64,000 bases of DNA from CAZABG01 sp964460985 (GTDB lineage: Bacteria; Chlamydiota; Chlamydiia; Chlamydiales; Parachlamydiaceae), in contig CAYWQX010000008.1 in NCBI GenBank assembly GCA_964460985.1, forward strand, positions 4,548 through 68,547, read 5' to 3'. The notes beneath the pieces were generated by a model. That model had not been told where the DNA came from. It saw only the letters and a list, made by a program, of their open reading frames with translations, and ran no database searches. Positions 34,550 to 43,560 of the stretch are shown piece after piece. The position numbers and the translations under genes were made by a program. The number at the start of each line of letters is the position of its first letter. Position 1 is the first letter of the stretch.

Positions 34550-35843
34550 CCAATTCGCCTATTTAGAACCGCTAGATTTATATCGCTGCGAGCGAGTTTG
34601 CAGGGTATTTCGAGTATTGGCTCGAGATCTGTGTTTGTGGAAACGGATCTCTTCTAGAGATTTCAATAATCCTCAAGGAGATTACGAGTTTTACAAGCAG
34701 CGTGTCCTCTACGAGCTTAAGTTGAGGGGGGTTTATAAAACAGAAATAAACCCCCAAAGAGGTCTCACTGTTTCGGTGGGAAGGGAGGTGAAGCAGCAGA
34801 TCCAATGGATAAGGGGCTTTAAAGTAGTTTTAACGGTTTCAGGGATCAAAATATTCCAGGGAATCCAAGAGGTTTTATACCTCTTATTCCCGTGTGGAAA
34901 AGTTGAAGATATCGGCTACGGATATATTCACCTTTTTAACAATGTTCAGTCGGTTGTCATTGATCTTGCCAACTGCATGTCGTTTCGCTGCAGGGAGAAA
35001 GGAAGAATAGCTATTACCGATGAGTATATTATTTGCTACAAAGATTCAGCTCATGTGTACGATCGAAAAAGTTTTCTCTATTGTAAGACCTATCCGCTCT
35101 TATCTTATGTCGTCAAAGACTTTGAATTTATCGGAAGAACAGCCGGTTTTTATCTCGTCATCAATAAAGAGATTTGGACTTACACCGGAAATCAAAATTA
35201 TATTCCCTGCGGAAGGATGGACGCTAAAACTCTCATTGTAAGAGACGAAGAAAAACATCTTTATACCTTTAGTTTGCAGACATTTGAATACGCCTCCCTT
35301 GACCAATGGGGAGTTTTTTTGTGTGATTCAGACAAATTTTTACTATTTTCAAAAGGAATCCATTTAAACCTTGTCGACAAACAAACACAAAATTTGATCT
35401 CATCTACGATTGTAGGAAGTCCTCTCAAAGTCGTTTCTATCAAAAACGAGCAGTTTCTTCTTCAGCAAAAAGAGGAGTATTGTGTCTTGGATGGGGTATC
35501 TGGAAAATTATGGCATATTAAAAAAAAGGAGGGGGCGAGATACATGGGCTCTGAGAGCCACCTCTTTTTTTTTGGATTGCCGGATCGGGCTGCCTCTAAA
35601 ATCGTGATTTACCCTTGGAGCTTCAGAACAAAAGATTTTATAACTCCGATCGTTATACATCAAAAAGAGGTGAAAGAAGCTTCATCGATATTCTTAGGGT
35701 ATGAAGTGGACGTATCGGTTCGAAATTCATTGACTATTTGCTATTCCGTAGGTCGATTTTACTTCGATTTTTACAATCGGGACTCATCTCCCGGAAGAGT
35801 GGTTCATCGGCAATGGAGTTATATTACTCCAAATGCTAGATAG
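34518..35843 (+). CDS. F-box protein (eukaryotic-like ubiquitin-ligase adaptor candidate)
   Basis: Start chosen at ATG 34518, which has AAGGGG 8 nt upstream (alternative ATG 34500); 441 residues. Residues 4-46 (PIELILSQFAYLEPLDLYRC, ERVCRVFRVLARDLCLWKRI) are a clear F-box: 'P.E.IL..L..LDL.....VC..FR.L..D..LW'. The remainder is beta-rich and may form a propeller-like substrate domain. F-box proteins bind Skp1 and bring targets to SCF ubiquitin ligases in eukaryotes; in an intracellular bacterium such a protein is likely a secreted effector. It starts within the last codons of hemG and has no signal peptide. Confidence 0.85.
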   Translation: MLTQPIELILSQFAYLEPLDLYRCERVCRVFRVLARDLCLWKRISSRDFNNPQGDYEFYKQRVLYELKLRGVYKTEINPQRGLTVSVGREVKQQIQWIRGFKVVLTVSGIKIFQGIQEVLYLLFPCGKVEDIGYGYIHLFNNVQSVVIDLANCMSFRCREKGRIAITDEYIICYKDSAHVYDRKSFLYCKTYPLLSYVVKDFEFIGRTAGFYLVINKEIWTYTGNQNYIPCGRMDAKTLIVRDEEKHLYTFSLQTFEYASLDQWGVFLCDSDKFLLFSKGIHLNLVDKQTQNLISSTIVGSPLKVVSIKNEQFLLQQKEEYCVLDGVSGKLWHIKKKEGARYMGSESHLFFFGLPDRAASKIVIYPWSFRTKDFITPIVIHQKEVKEASSIFLGYEVDVSVRNSLTICYSVGRFYFDFYNRDSSPGRVVHRQWSYITPNAR

Positions 35844-35917
35844 TAAAAGACATGCGCCTTATTTGAACTTTTAACCCTCGAAGGGGTAAACTAAGGAATA
35901 GAACCCAAGGATCAGCG

Positions 35918-38488
35918 ATGTTCGACAAATTTACGAACCGTGCCAAGCAAGTGATCAAACTGGCCAAGAAAGAGGCTCAGCGTTTAAATCACAATTATTT
36001 AGGAACAGAACACGTCCTTCTCGGTTTGCTCAAACTGGGCCAAGGAGTTGCGGTGAATGTCCTGCGCAACCTGAATATCGATTTTGAAACCGTTAGAAAC
36101 GAAGTCGAGAAGTTGGTAGGTTACGGCCCCGAAATACAGGTCTACGGCGATCCAGCTCTTACAGGAAAGGTGAAAAAAGTTTTTGAATATGCGAATGAAG
36201 AGGCTGCTAATCTCAACCATAATTATGTGGGTACAGAGCACCTTCTTTTGGGCCTTCTTCGCCAAACCGATGGGGTCGCAGCACAAGTTCTTGAGAATCT
36301 TAATGTTAACTTAAAAGAGGTGAGGAAGGAGGTTTTGAAAGAACTTGAAACGTTCAATCTTCAGCTTCCTCCGATCGGCTCCTCCTCCAGTCAAACACCC
36401 CCTCCCTCCTCGAGCCAAAACAAAGGTCCTCAAGGCTATGAAAAGGCGGGATCCGGCACAGGTTCGACACTTTCGAACGATAAAATGCCTGCTTTGAAAG
36501 CGTATGGACATGATCTTACCGATATGTGCCGAGAAGGTAGAATGGACCCAGTCGTAGGGAGAAAAGAAGAGGTTGAAAGACTTATTTTAATCCTTTGCCG
36601 AAGACGAAAGAATAACCCTGTGTTAGTCGGCGAAGCGGGAGTCGGTAAAACAGCGATCGTAGAGGGTCTTGCCCAAGCTATTGTAAAAGGGGAAGTGCCT
36701 GACAACTTACGTAAAAAAAGACTGATCACCCTGGATCTTCCGCTCATGATTGCGGGCACTAAATACCGCGGCCAGTTCGAAGAGCGTATCAAAGCGGTCA
36801 TGGATGAGATCAAGAAAAACGGAAACGTCCTTCTATTTATTGACGAGCTGCATACGATAGTGGGTGCAGGAGCCGCAGAAGGGGCTATTGACGCCTCCAA
36901 TATTTTAAAGCCTGCCTTATCGCGCGGGGAAATTCAGTGTATTGGAGCTACCACAATTGATGAGTACCGTAAACATATTGAAAAAGATGCCGCTTTAGAA
37001 AGACGATTCCAAAAAATTATGGTCCAACCTCCCTCTGTGGAAGAGACCGTTGAAATCCTAAGTGGCTTAAAAGCGAAGTATGAAGAGCACCATAAGTGCG
37101 TTTATACCGATACCGCCATCAGAGCGGCCGCCGTCCTTTCAGACCGTTATATTACCGGAAGGTTTTTACCCGATAAGGCGATTGATCTGATTGACGAAGC
37201 GGGCGCTAAATCGAGAATTTCAATGATGAACCAACCTCAAGACCTCACCAAATTCGAGGCCGAAGTGGAAGCGGTTCGCCTTGGAAAAGAAGAGGCGATC
37301 GGTAAGCAAGAGTACGAAAAAGCGGCTAAGCTTCGCGATAAAGAAAAAACTCTTCGAGAACAGCTCCAAAAACTCAGAACCGAGTGGGAGAGCAATAAAG
37401 AAGAGCACGAAGTGATCGTTGAAGATGAGGATGTCGCCCAAGTTGTTGCAAAACAAACCGGCGTTCCGATCACTCGTTTAACGGAAGGTGAAACACAAAA
37501 AGTTCTCAAAATGGAAGAGAACTTAAAAGAGAGCATCATCGGTCAAGAAGATGCTATCAAGACTATTTCGAGAGCCATCAGACGCTCCCGTGCCAATATT
37601 AAGGATCCGAACCGCCCGATCGGTGCGTTTTTATTCCTTGGCCCTACCGGCGTCGGTAAAACGCTTTTGGCAAGGCTTCTTGCCGCTCATCTGTTTGGGG
37701 GCGAGGATGCTTTAATTCAAGTGGATATGTCTGAGTATATGGAGAAATTCGCCGTCAGCCGTATGACAGGCTCTCCTCCAGGCTATGTCGGACATGAAGA
37801 GGGAGGTCAGCTGACCGAGCAAGTGCGTCAAAGACCTTATTCCGTGGTTCTTTTCGATGAAATTGAAAAAGCCCACCCGGACGTGATGGATATTCTCCTT
37901 CAAATCTTGGAAGAGGGGCGTTTAACCGATTCGTTCGGACGTAAGATTGACTTCCGTAATACGATTGTGATCATGACTTCGAACCTTGGGGCGGACCTCA
38001 TCAAGAAAAGCACCGAAATGGGCTTTGCTGCAGCCCAAGAAGGAGCGCTTGATTATGACCGGATCAAGGAAAAGATTTTAAGCGCTGTGAAGAAGCACTT
38101 TAAGCCCGAGTTCTTAAACCGTTTGAACGATGTGGTTATTTTCCATCCGCTCAACCGTGACGAGCTATTAAAAGTGATCGAGCTTGAACTTAAGAAACTC
38201 ACTAAACGTCTCCAAGGACGCGATGTGGAAATAGAGCTTGACGAAGCGGCTAAAAACTTCCTCGTTGATAAAGGCTTCCAGCCTGAAATGGGAGCCCGTC
38301 CTCTTCGAAGAACGATCGAACAGTACCTAGAAGATCCTCTGGCCGAGATCTTGCTCATGCACCCTGACGAAGGGCGTAAAAGCACGGTCACGGTAGAGAA
38401 TGATCAGCTTAAGTTTATCGATAAAGAGGTTCATCCGATTATTAAGCCTCCGTCACAGAAAAAAGTTCCTGCCTCTTCTACAGGCTAA
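35918..38488 (+). CDS. clpC: ATP-dependent Clp protease ATPase subunit ClpC
   Basis: An 856-residue AAA+ unfoldase working with ClpP. The double ClpN repeat (FTNRAKQVIKLAKKEAQRLN and LNHNYVGTEHLLLGLLRQ) is followed by a Ser/Pro/Gln linker, Walker A1 GEAGVGKTAIVEG (near 234), a UVR-type middle segment (KQEYEKAAKLRDKEKTLREQ, near 464), Walker A2 GPTGVGKTLLARLL (near 574) and an MARP-type C-terminus. Length and UVR motif favour ClpC over ClpA or ClpB. A GC-rich hairpin follows the stop. Confidence 0.97.
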   Translation: MFDKFTNRAKQVIKLAKKEAQRLNHNYLGTEHVLLGLLKLGQGVAVNVLRNLNIDFETVRNEVEKLVGYGPEIQVYGDPALTGKVKKVFEYANEEAANLNHNYVGTEHLLLGLLRQTDGVAAQVLENLNVNLKEVRKEVLKELETFNLQLPPIGSSSSQTPPPSSSQNKGPQGYEKAGSGTGSTLSNDKMPALKAYGHDLTDMCREGRMDPVVGRKEEVERLILILCRRRKNNPVLVGEAGVGKTAIVEGLAQAIVKGEVPDNLRKKRLITLDLPLMIAGTKYRGQFEERIKAVMDEIKKNGNVLLFIDELHTIVGAGAAEGAIDASNILKPALSRGEIQCIGATTIDEYRKHIEKDAALERRFQKIMVQPPSVEETVEILSGLKAKYEEHHKCVYTDTAIRAAAVLSDRYITGRFLPDKAIDLIDEAGAKSRISMMNQPQDLTKFEAEVEAVRLGKEEAIGKQEYEKAAKLRDKEKTLREQLQKLRTEWESNKEEHEVIVEDEDVAQVVAKQTGVPITRLTEGETQKVLKMEENLKESIIGQEDAIKTISRAIRRSRANIKDPNRPIGAFLFLGPTGVGKTLLARLLAAHLFGGEDALIQVDMSEYMEKFAVSRMTGSPPGYVGHEEGGQLTEQVRQRPYSVVLFDEIEKAHPDVMDILLQILEEGRLTDSFGRKIDFRNTIVIMTSNLGADLIKKSTEMGFAAAQEGALDYDRIKEKILSAVKKHFKPEFLNRLNDVVIFHPLNRDELLKVIELELKKLTKRLQGRDVEIELDEAAKNFLVDKGFQPEMGARPLRRTIEQYLEDPLAEILLMHPDEGRKSTVTVENDQLKFIDKEVHPIIKPPSQKKVPASSTG

Positions 38489-38496
38489 TTGATTTT

Positions 38497-38518
38497 GCCC
38501 GGGGTTAAAAGCCCGGGC
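38497..38518 (+). terminator. GC-rich hairpin after clpC
   Basis: GCCCGGG (38497-38503) and CCCGGGC (38512-38518) form a 7-bp stem with an 8-nt loop, 9 nt after the clpC stop. There is no immediate T-run after it, so terminator function is probable but not certain. Confidence 0.55.
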
Positions 38519-38606
38519 ACCTTAATTGGTTAATTTTTGATAAAGTGTCTTAGCTTCCGCGAACATTTCTGCCTTAGCAGGTATAATAAATTTATATGGG
38601 GGTTTT

Positions 38607-39566
38607 ATGGGAATAGATAAAATTGGTATCCATACTTCTCAGCCTGGGCAGAATGTTGAGGTTTCCAAGGAAAAGGTGGGTAAATCGAATTTTGGTTCAG
38701 TGAAAGTTATTAATAAAGCCTTTAACCCATCGACGATCATTGCAAGAGTTGTGGATACTGCGGCTAAAATCTTTTCTCTTTTCAAAAGTGATGCTTCTTT
38801 AACCACTTCTCCGGTAAAAAATGATCCTATGCGAGAGGCCTTTAAAGCCGGAGGCCCTAATGCCTCTCCTGTCAACTCTCCCTTTTTGCCCCCCATGCCA
38901 GAAGGATCAACGCTTCTTATGCAAGTAATCAAATGGGGCGATCCTGAACTGGCAGCTCAAATGATTAAGTCAGGCGCTAATTTAAGAGCTGTTGATAAAG
39001 AGGGCAATTCTGTGATGTACCATGCCCTCTATTCGGGAAAAGAAGAGATTGTACGAGCTATGCTAGGGCAGGGTTTTGGAGCTAACAGTCCGATTGACGA
39101 CCAGGGCACAACCCCCCTTCATTATCTCGCTCAAAGATCTAGTTCAAAAACTGAACTCATCAAGCTTTTCATTGATGCGGGAGCCGATATCGAAAGAAAA
39201 AATAGCAAAGGCGAAACACCTCTCATGAAGGCTTGCAATCAATTTGTGCACTATAATACAGGGGCTGCGGAAGTTTTAATTAAAGCGGGTGCAAAAGTGG
39301 ACGTGAAAAACAGTCAGGGGATGACCCCTTTACAGAATATCCTCGCAAGGAACATGCAAAATGACGAAATTGCCATTAAGTATCAAGCGCAAATTGCAGA
39401 TCTTCTTCTTTCAAACGGAGCTTCAAAGAATGTAGTTGTTCCTGATTCATCGAATCCTGACACTCTTGCAGGGCGGTTTAAAGGAGCCACCGTTAAGGAA
39501 TTGATGGAAAATGCCCGGCAAGATAGTACCTTTATGGATCCTATTGCTGCCAAACACGGTCTATAA
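38607..39566 (+). CDS. Ankyrin-repeat protein
   Basis: A 319-residue protein with about 95 disordered N-terminal residues and then four to five ankyrin repeats (about 98-275), e.g. GSTLLMQVIKWGDPELAAQM, GTTPLHYLAQRSS, GETPLMKACNQFV and GMTPLQNILAR, each followed by an 'LIxAGAxxxxxN' turn. Ankyrin repeats mediate protein-protein binding and are frequent among effectors of intracellular bacteria. No signal peptide or membrane segment. The upstream spacer has TATAAT (38582-38587), a possible -10. The 3' end overlaps the convergent ptsN by 6 nt. Confidence 0.85.
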   Translation: MGIDKIGIHTSQPGQNVEVSKEKVGKSNFGSVKVINKAFNPSTIIARVVDTAAKIFSLFKSDASLTTSPVKNDPMREAFKAGGPNASPVNSPFLPPMPEGSTLLMQVIKWGDPELAAQMIKSGANLRAVDKEGNSVMYHALYSGKEEIVRAMLGQGFGANSPIDDQGTTPLHYLAQRSSSKTELIKLFIDAGADIERKNSKGETPLMKACNQFVHYNTGAAEVLIKAGAKVDVKNSQGMTPLQNILARNMQNDEIAIKYQAQIADLLLSNGASKNVVVPDSSNPDTLAGRFKGATVKELMENARQDSTFMDPIAAKHGL

Positions 39567-40232
39567 TTCCGATTCCCAGCTTTTAATAAACTCTAAGAGT
39601 TTTTCCTTGCTCGGCTTTTTCCTGAGCAAATCAAGCGCCTTGTGATCGGAAGAGAGATGTGCGATTTTAGCAAGAAGATGCAAGTGTTTAGCGTCATCTG
39701 ATGCGAGTAGGAAGAAAAGAGCATAAACGGGCTCTTTATCAAGAGATCCATATTCAATCGGTTTTTTAGGAAAGACGATGATGATTCTATCAGGATGTCC
39801 TTTTAAGACAAGGTCCCGGGTATGCGGAACGGCGATCCCATGCCCAAGGCTTGTGGCTTGAAGCTTTTCCCGTTCAAGGAGAAGATCGGATAAAACATCC
39901 CCGTCCAACTCGTAGCGGCTAGCAATTTCATGAGCCGCTTCATTGATTAGTTTTAGCTTATCTTTAGCGCTAAGCTCGGTCAGCACCGAACCGTTATGGA
40001 GCGCACGGGTGAGGCTGTATTGCTTTTGTCCAAGCGTTTTGATGGCAGGCTCGCTAAACGCCTTTTCGCTTGTCGATTTATTTTTTATTACCCAGTCTTG
40101 CACTTCATCCCGACTGAAGTGAATTTGATTATTGATCTTATACGAAGGAATCTTATCCTCTGATACCCAGCGGCGTATGGTTGTCTCGGAGACTTGTAGG
40201 AGCTCCGCTACCTCTTTCAATTTGAGATCCAT
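39561..40232 (-). CDS. ptsN: PtsN-like EIIA domain protein with N-terminal excisionase-type HTH
   Basis: A 223-residue fusion. Residues 1-50 are a MerR/excisionase-type helix-turn-helix (LKEVAELLQVSETTIRRWV, KIPSYKINNQIHFSRDEVQDW); residues ~72-220 are a nitrogen-PTS EIIA domain with the phosphorylatable His137 (GIAVPHTRD). This DNA-binding plus EIIA design matches the second of two ptsN genes in C. trachomatis. It may link phosphorylation state to transcription. It is the last gene of the accD-dut-ptsN-ptsN string, 12 nt after the other ptsN. No EI or HPr gene is in the window. Confidence 0.9.
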   Translation of the reverse strand: MDLKLKEVAELLQVSETTIRRWVSEDKIPSYKINNQIHFSRDEVQDWVIKNKSTSEKAFSEPAIKTLGQKQYSLTRALHNGSVLTELSAKDKLKLINEAAHEIASRYELDGDVLSDLLLEREKLQATSLGHGIAVPHTRDLVLKGHPDRIIIVFPKKPIEYGSLDKEPVYALFFLLASDDAKHLHLLAKIAHLSSDHKALDLLRKKPSKEKLLEFIKSWESEL

Positions 40233-40244
40233 GTGCTAATACCC

Positions 40245-40694
40245 TTAGCTAGAACTTAAAAAGTTTACTATATCCTTTGGGGAATTCAACGTTAATAATT
40301 TTTTTCGAAAATCTTCTTCTTTTACAAGCGAGGTAAGAGTCGAGAGGATCTGTAAATATTCATTTTGCTTATCGTCTGGACCGCCGATCAAGAAAATGAT
40401 TCTTACAGGATGCTGATCGATGGCATGCCAGTCGATGCCTTTAGGAAGTATTCCAAGTAGAATAAAAAAATCATCATACCCTTTCAGCTTGGCATGGGGA
40501 ATGGCAACGCCGAAACCCACTCCGGTAGAAACTATTTTCTCCCGATCTTCCACTTTTGTCAGAAAAAGAGCTTGGTCGGTCACCTTTTTCAAATCAAAGG
40601 CTCCCTGAACCATTTTTTCAAGCGCCTCTTTTTGCGAAGAGGCATTAAAAAATAAAACTGACTGCTCGTCTAAATAATCGCCAATGTTAAGCAT
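40245..40694 (-). CDS. ptsN: PTS EIIA-Ntr-like protein
   Basis: A 149-residue single EIIA (fructose/mannitol type) domain with TGVGFGVAIPHAK; His67 is the expected phosphorylation site. Its regulation partner is not evident in the window. It lies 11 nt after dut and 12 nt before the HTH-EIIA gene, an order also recalled in C. trachomatis (ptsN-ptsN-dut-accD). As it has no transport subunits nearby, a regulatory role is more likely than sugar uptake. Confidence 0.9.
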   Translation of the reverse strand: MLNIGDYLDEQSVLFFNASSQKEALEKMVQGAFDLKKVTDQALFLTKVEDREKIVSTGVGFGVAIPHAKLKGYDDFFILLGILPKGIDWHAIDQHPVRIIFLIGGPDDKQNEYLQILSTLTSLVKEEDFRKKLLTLNSPKDIVNFLSSS

Positions 40695-40705
40695 GAAAGA
40701 GCCTT

Positions 40706-41152
40706 TTAGTGCGTTCCTGTGTGGCCAAAACCGCCGGAGCCGCGCGTTGTGGAGGAGACTTCTTGAACAGGAACAAATCGAGCGAAGGTAACAGGACTTA
40801 CGACTAGCTGGGCTAAACGCATGCCGGGAGTTACTTCAAAAGCTTTTTTACCGTGGTTGATAAGAATAACCTGGATCTCACCGCGATAGTCGCTATCAAT
40901 GGTTCCCGGAGTATTTAAAACGGTTACTTGATTTTTAGCGGCAAGGCCGGAACGGGGGCGGACTTGAATTTCAAAGCCTGCAGGAATTTCGGCTTTGATA
41001 CCGGTTGGAATAAGGGCCGAGGCTCCCGGTTCAATCATTAAAGGTTCTTTGAGATTCGCTTTGACATCGGCTCCGGCAGCGCCCTGAGAGGCGTAGCTCG
41101 GACAGCAGTTTTCATGTTCCAATAATACCGGAATGTCAATTTCGTTTTTCAA
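40706..41152 (-). CDS. dut: Deoxyuridine triphosphate nucleotidohydrolase (dUTPase)
   Basis: A 148-residue trimeric dUTPase, hydrolysing dUTP to dUMP and PPi and preventing uracil in DNA. All five motifs are visible: AAGADVKANL (1), RPRSGLAAKN (2), NTPGTIDSDYRGEIQV (3), RLAQLVVSPV (4) and RGSGGFGHTG (5). Length is typical. It lies 15 nt after accD and 11 nt before ptsN on the same strand. Confidence 0.96.
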   Translation of the reverse strand: MKNEIDIPVLLEHENCCPSYASQGAAGADVKANLKEPLMIEPGASALIPTGIKAEIPAGFEIQVRPRSGLAAKNQVTVLNTPGTIDSDYRGEIQVILINHGKKAFEVTPGMRLAQLVVSPVTFARFVPVQEVSSTTRGSGGFGHTGTH

Positions 41153-41167
41153 AGAAACCTCTCTATT

Positions 41168-42010
41168 TTATGCTTTTGAAAGAAACTGAATGAAACTGTG
41201 AACTTTGTCTTTAAGTTCACGCCGATTCACAATACAGTCAATCATCCCATGTTGCAAGAGAAATTCCGATTTTTGTGCGCCCGGGGGGAGTTGACGGCCG
41301 ATCGTCTGCTCGATCACTCTCGGGCCTGCAAAGCAAATAAGCGCATTGGGTTCTGCGATAATAATATCGCCAAGAGAGGCAAAAGAGGCGGTTACGCCGC
41401 CTGTGGTCGGATTCGTTAAAATGGAGATATAGGGAAGGCCCTCTTCGCTGAGTTTCGCAAGCGCTGCTGAAGTTTTGGCCATTTGCATGAGCGAGAGAAC
41501 CGATTCTTGCATTCTCGCGCCTCCTGAACAGGAAATAATAATCACCGGAAGGCTATGTTGTATGGCATGCTCGATCAGAAGGGTGAGCTTTTCCCCCACC
41601 ACCGATCCCATGGAGCCCCCCATGAAGTTAAAGTTGAGAATGCCGATAGCTACTTTTTTCCCCTCAAGCTCTCCCACGCCGGTAGTCACAGCCTCGTTCG
41701 CGCCCGATTTTTCTTTCGCTTCTTTAATTCTTTGAGGGTAAGCCTCTGTATCGGAGAATTGGAGCGGATCGGTAGGAGAGAGTTCTTGATAGAGCTCGTG
41801 GAATGTGTTCTCGTCGATTAAGCTTTTGAGCCTCTCTTCGACCGAGAGGCGATAGTGATAGTCGCATTTAGGACAGGTATTCATGTTCCGTTCAAGCTCT
41901 TGTCCATGAATGAGCTCGCCGCAATGAGTACATTTAAGCCAACCACTAAAACCATCTTTTTTAGTGGATTGAACTTTGATCTTAGGTTTTGAACGGGAAA
42001 ATAAGCCCAT
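41168..42010 (-). CDS. accD: Acetyl-CoA carboxylase, carboxyltransferase subunit beta
   Basis: A 280-residue subunit that with AccA transfers the carboxyl group to acetyl-CoA, starting fatty acid synthesis. N-terminal zinc ribbon with two CxxC pairs (CTHCGELIHGQE ... CPKCDYHY), then the crotonase-like fold with GGARMQES and TNPTTGGVTASFA, GPRVIEQTIGRQLP. Length is typical. It is the first gene after a strong terminator that follows sod, so it probably has its own promoter in the AT-rich 42011-42050 stretch. Confidence 0.96.
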   Translation of the reverse strand: MGLFSRSKPKIKVQSTKKDGFSGWLKCTHCGELIHGQELERNMNTCPKCDYHYRLSVEERLKSLIDENTFHELYQELSPTDPLQFSDTEAYPQRIKEAKEKSGANEAVTTGVGELEGKKVAIGILNFNFMGGSMGSVVGEKLTLLIEHAIQHSLPVIIISCSGGARMQESVLSLMQMAKTSAALAKLSEEGLPYISILTNPTTGGVTASFASLGDIIIAEPNALICFAGPRVIEQTIGRQLPPGAQKSEFLLQHGMIDCIVNRRELKDKVHSFIQFLSKA

Positions 42011-42029
42011 AATAAATATAATACTCTAA

Positions 42030-42074
42030 ATTAATAAAAAACAAAACTAGGGAACTTGGAAAGCTCCAAGTTCC
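42030..42074 (-). terminator. Rho-independent terminator of the rnc-radA-hem-sod operon
   Basis: A perfect 9-bp inverted repeat, GGAACTTGG (42051-42059) and CCAAGTTCC (42066-42074), with a 6-nt loop. In minus-strand reading it is followed by CTAGTTTTGTTTTTTATT. It is 15 nt beyond the sod stop. Confidence 0.9.
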
Positions 42075-42089
42075 TGGATAAAGCTCAAA

Positions 42090-42701
42090 TTATTTTTTGG
42101 CAGCTTCAAATCTCTCGGCGACGTTTTTCCAATTAACGACTTCCCAGATCGATTTAAGGTAATCAGCTCTTACGTTAAGATACTGAAGATAATAGGCATG
42201 CTCCCACACATCAATACCGAGTAAGGGAATAAGTCCTTTGGTTGAAAGCGGATCTTGATTATCGCAGGTTTCAATCTCAAGTCTTTTCTGGCTCTTGTTA
42301 TAGCCAAGCCACACCCAGCCGGATCCTTGAAGAGCGGTCCCTTTGGCTGACATTTGGTCGATCAGATTTTGGAGCGATCCGAATGTTTTGTTGATCTCCT
42401 CCGCAAGAGGGCCTGTAGGAGGTTGGCCGCCCCCCTCTTTTTTTGGGGCTAAGTTCGTCCAGAAAATGGAGTGGTTGACATCTCCCCCTCCGTTGAACTT
42501 GATGGCCTTTTGAAGCGCGATCATTTCACTTAAGTTGTTCGTTTTCTCCGCCGCTTCGAGCTGTTCTAGCGCTTTATTCAGATTGTTTACATAAGCGCGG
42601 TGATGCTTGTCATAATGGAGTTCCATAATTTTCTTGGAAATGACAGGTTCAAGGGCATCAAGAGCATAAGGCAGATTGGGCAGTTCAAATTTTAGTGGCA
42701 T
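42090..42701 (-). CDS. sodA: Manganese/iron superoxide dismutase
   Basis: A 203-residue SOD. Metal ligands: His in MELHYDKHH (about 28), His in NHSIFW (near 77), and Asp/His in DVWEHAYYLQY (near 166-170). GGDVNHSIFW and GSGWVWLGYN are typical of the Mn/Fe family; metal preference cannot be fixed safely from sequence. Its start overlaps the upstream hemC'-hemD gene by 17 nt. The same order (dut-accD-sod) is recalled in C. trachomatis. It detoxifies superoxide in the cytoplasm. Confidence 0.95.
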   Translation of the reverse strand: MPLKFELPNLPYALDALEPVISKKIMELHYDKHHRAYVNNLNKALEQLEAAEKTNNLSEMIALQKAIKFNGGGDVNHSIFWTNLAPKKEGGGQPPTGPLAEEINKTFGSLQNLIDQMSAKGTALQGSGWVWLGYNKSQKRLEIETCDNQDPLSTKGLIPLLGIDVWEHAYYLQYLNVRADYLKSIWEVVNWKNVAERFEAAKK

Positions 42702-43560
42702 AAGGCACTCCTTTTTCTATGATTAAATCCGAACCCCATTTATTTCGTAAAGCCTGAGCTGTAATCGGACTTTCAGCATACACTTTAATGCCGGGGGGAA
42801 GATGTTCGACCGAAATGAGGGTAGAAGGGCTTGTAAATATGATCGCATCGAAATTGTTTATATTGGCCTTTAAAGGGATCGGAATCGCTTTATAGACTGG
42901 AATTTCAATCAGTTGGATGCCCTTCTCTTTACAAAATTGGGTGATAACGCTTTTCTGCTGGGTGGATCTTGGCCAGACAATCTTTTCAACCTGCAAGGTT
43001 TGAACAACCTCATGAAGCTTATCTAAATTCTCTTCGTTTAACACATAAGTATCCAAGCCATAATCATGGGCAAGTTCAGCCGTCTTAGTATTGATGCATA
43101 TCGCAGGGATGTTCACATCAAGATGCGGTTTAAAGATCTCAAGAGCTGTTTGTCCCGTGAGCAGTAAATGAGAATAATTTTTGGCAGGAGGTGTAAAGGG
43201 GATTTTTTCAACCCGTATGGTAGGAACATGCGAGTAAAGGGGGCTTGGACAGCGAAGCCCTGTGTAGAGAATTTTGGGCCTTGTATCTAACTTGCTGAAG
43301 GCGGGGCGATCAAAAAGGGAAATTAAGACGATCGACTCTTTAGTCACGGCGATAATTTTAAGGCGGCTAGGGATGATTTTAGGGAGGGCTTTTGCCTTAA
43401 AGAGTCCAATATCGATCGCTTCATTTATCAAAAGATCGAATAAAGGGGTGTGAGGATCAATCCATAAGATATCCGGTTGTTCCTCTAGAGATTGAAAAGC
43501 CTCATCCAGCTCTTTTTGGGTGAAAGTGTTGAGATGAGCGCCGATTCTTATCTGCCGCAT
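42685..43560 (-). CDS. hemD: Uroporphyrinogen-III synthase (HemD) fused to a degenerate HemC fragment
   Basis: A 291-residue protein in the place where C. trachomatis has hemC (after radA). Residues ~1-94 resemble domain 1 of porphobilinogen deaminase (IRIGAHLN at the start; NEAIDIGLFKAKALPKIIPS, LKIIAVTKESIVLISLF), but the catalytic Asp of the usual K-D-x-P is Ala58, and the Arg-rich domain 2 and cofactor-cysteine domain 3 are absent. Residues ~95-291 are a HemD-type fold (KILYTGLRCPSP, YSHLLLTGQTALEIF, AIIFTSPSTLISVEHLP, SPITAQALRNKWG). So HemC here is a relic and HemD may be active. Confidence 0.75.
   Translation of the reverse strand: MRQIRIGAHLNTFTQKELDEAFQSLEEQPDILWIDPHTPLFDLLINEAIDIGLFKAKALPKIIPSRLKIIAVTKESIVLISLFDRPAFSKLDTRPKILYTGLRCPSPLYSHVPTIRVEKIPFTPPAKNYSHLLLTGQTALEIFKPHLDVNIPAICINTKTAELAHDYGLDTYVLNEENLDKLHEVVQTLQVEKIVWPRSTQQKSVITQFCKEKGIQLIEIPVYKAIPIPLKANINNFDAIIFTSPSTLISVEHLPPGIKVYAESPITAQALRNKWGSDLIIEKGVPYATKI

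Noticed and set aside
36436..36900. Long minus-strand frame inside clpC
   Set aside because: clpC has all its motifs on the plus strand here; the antisense frame is Ser-rich as expected from reverse-complemented codons.
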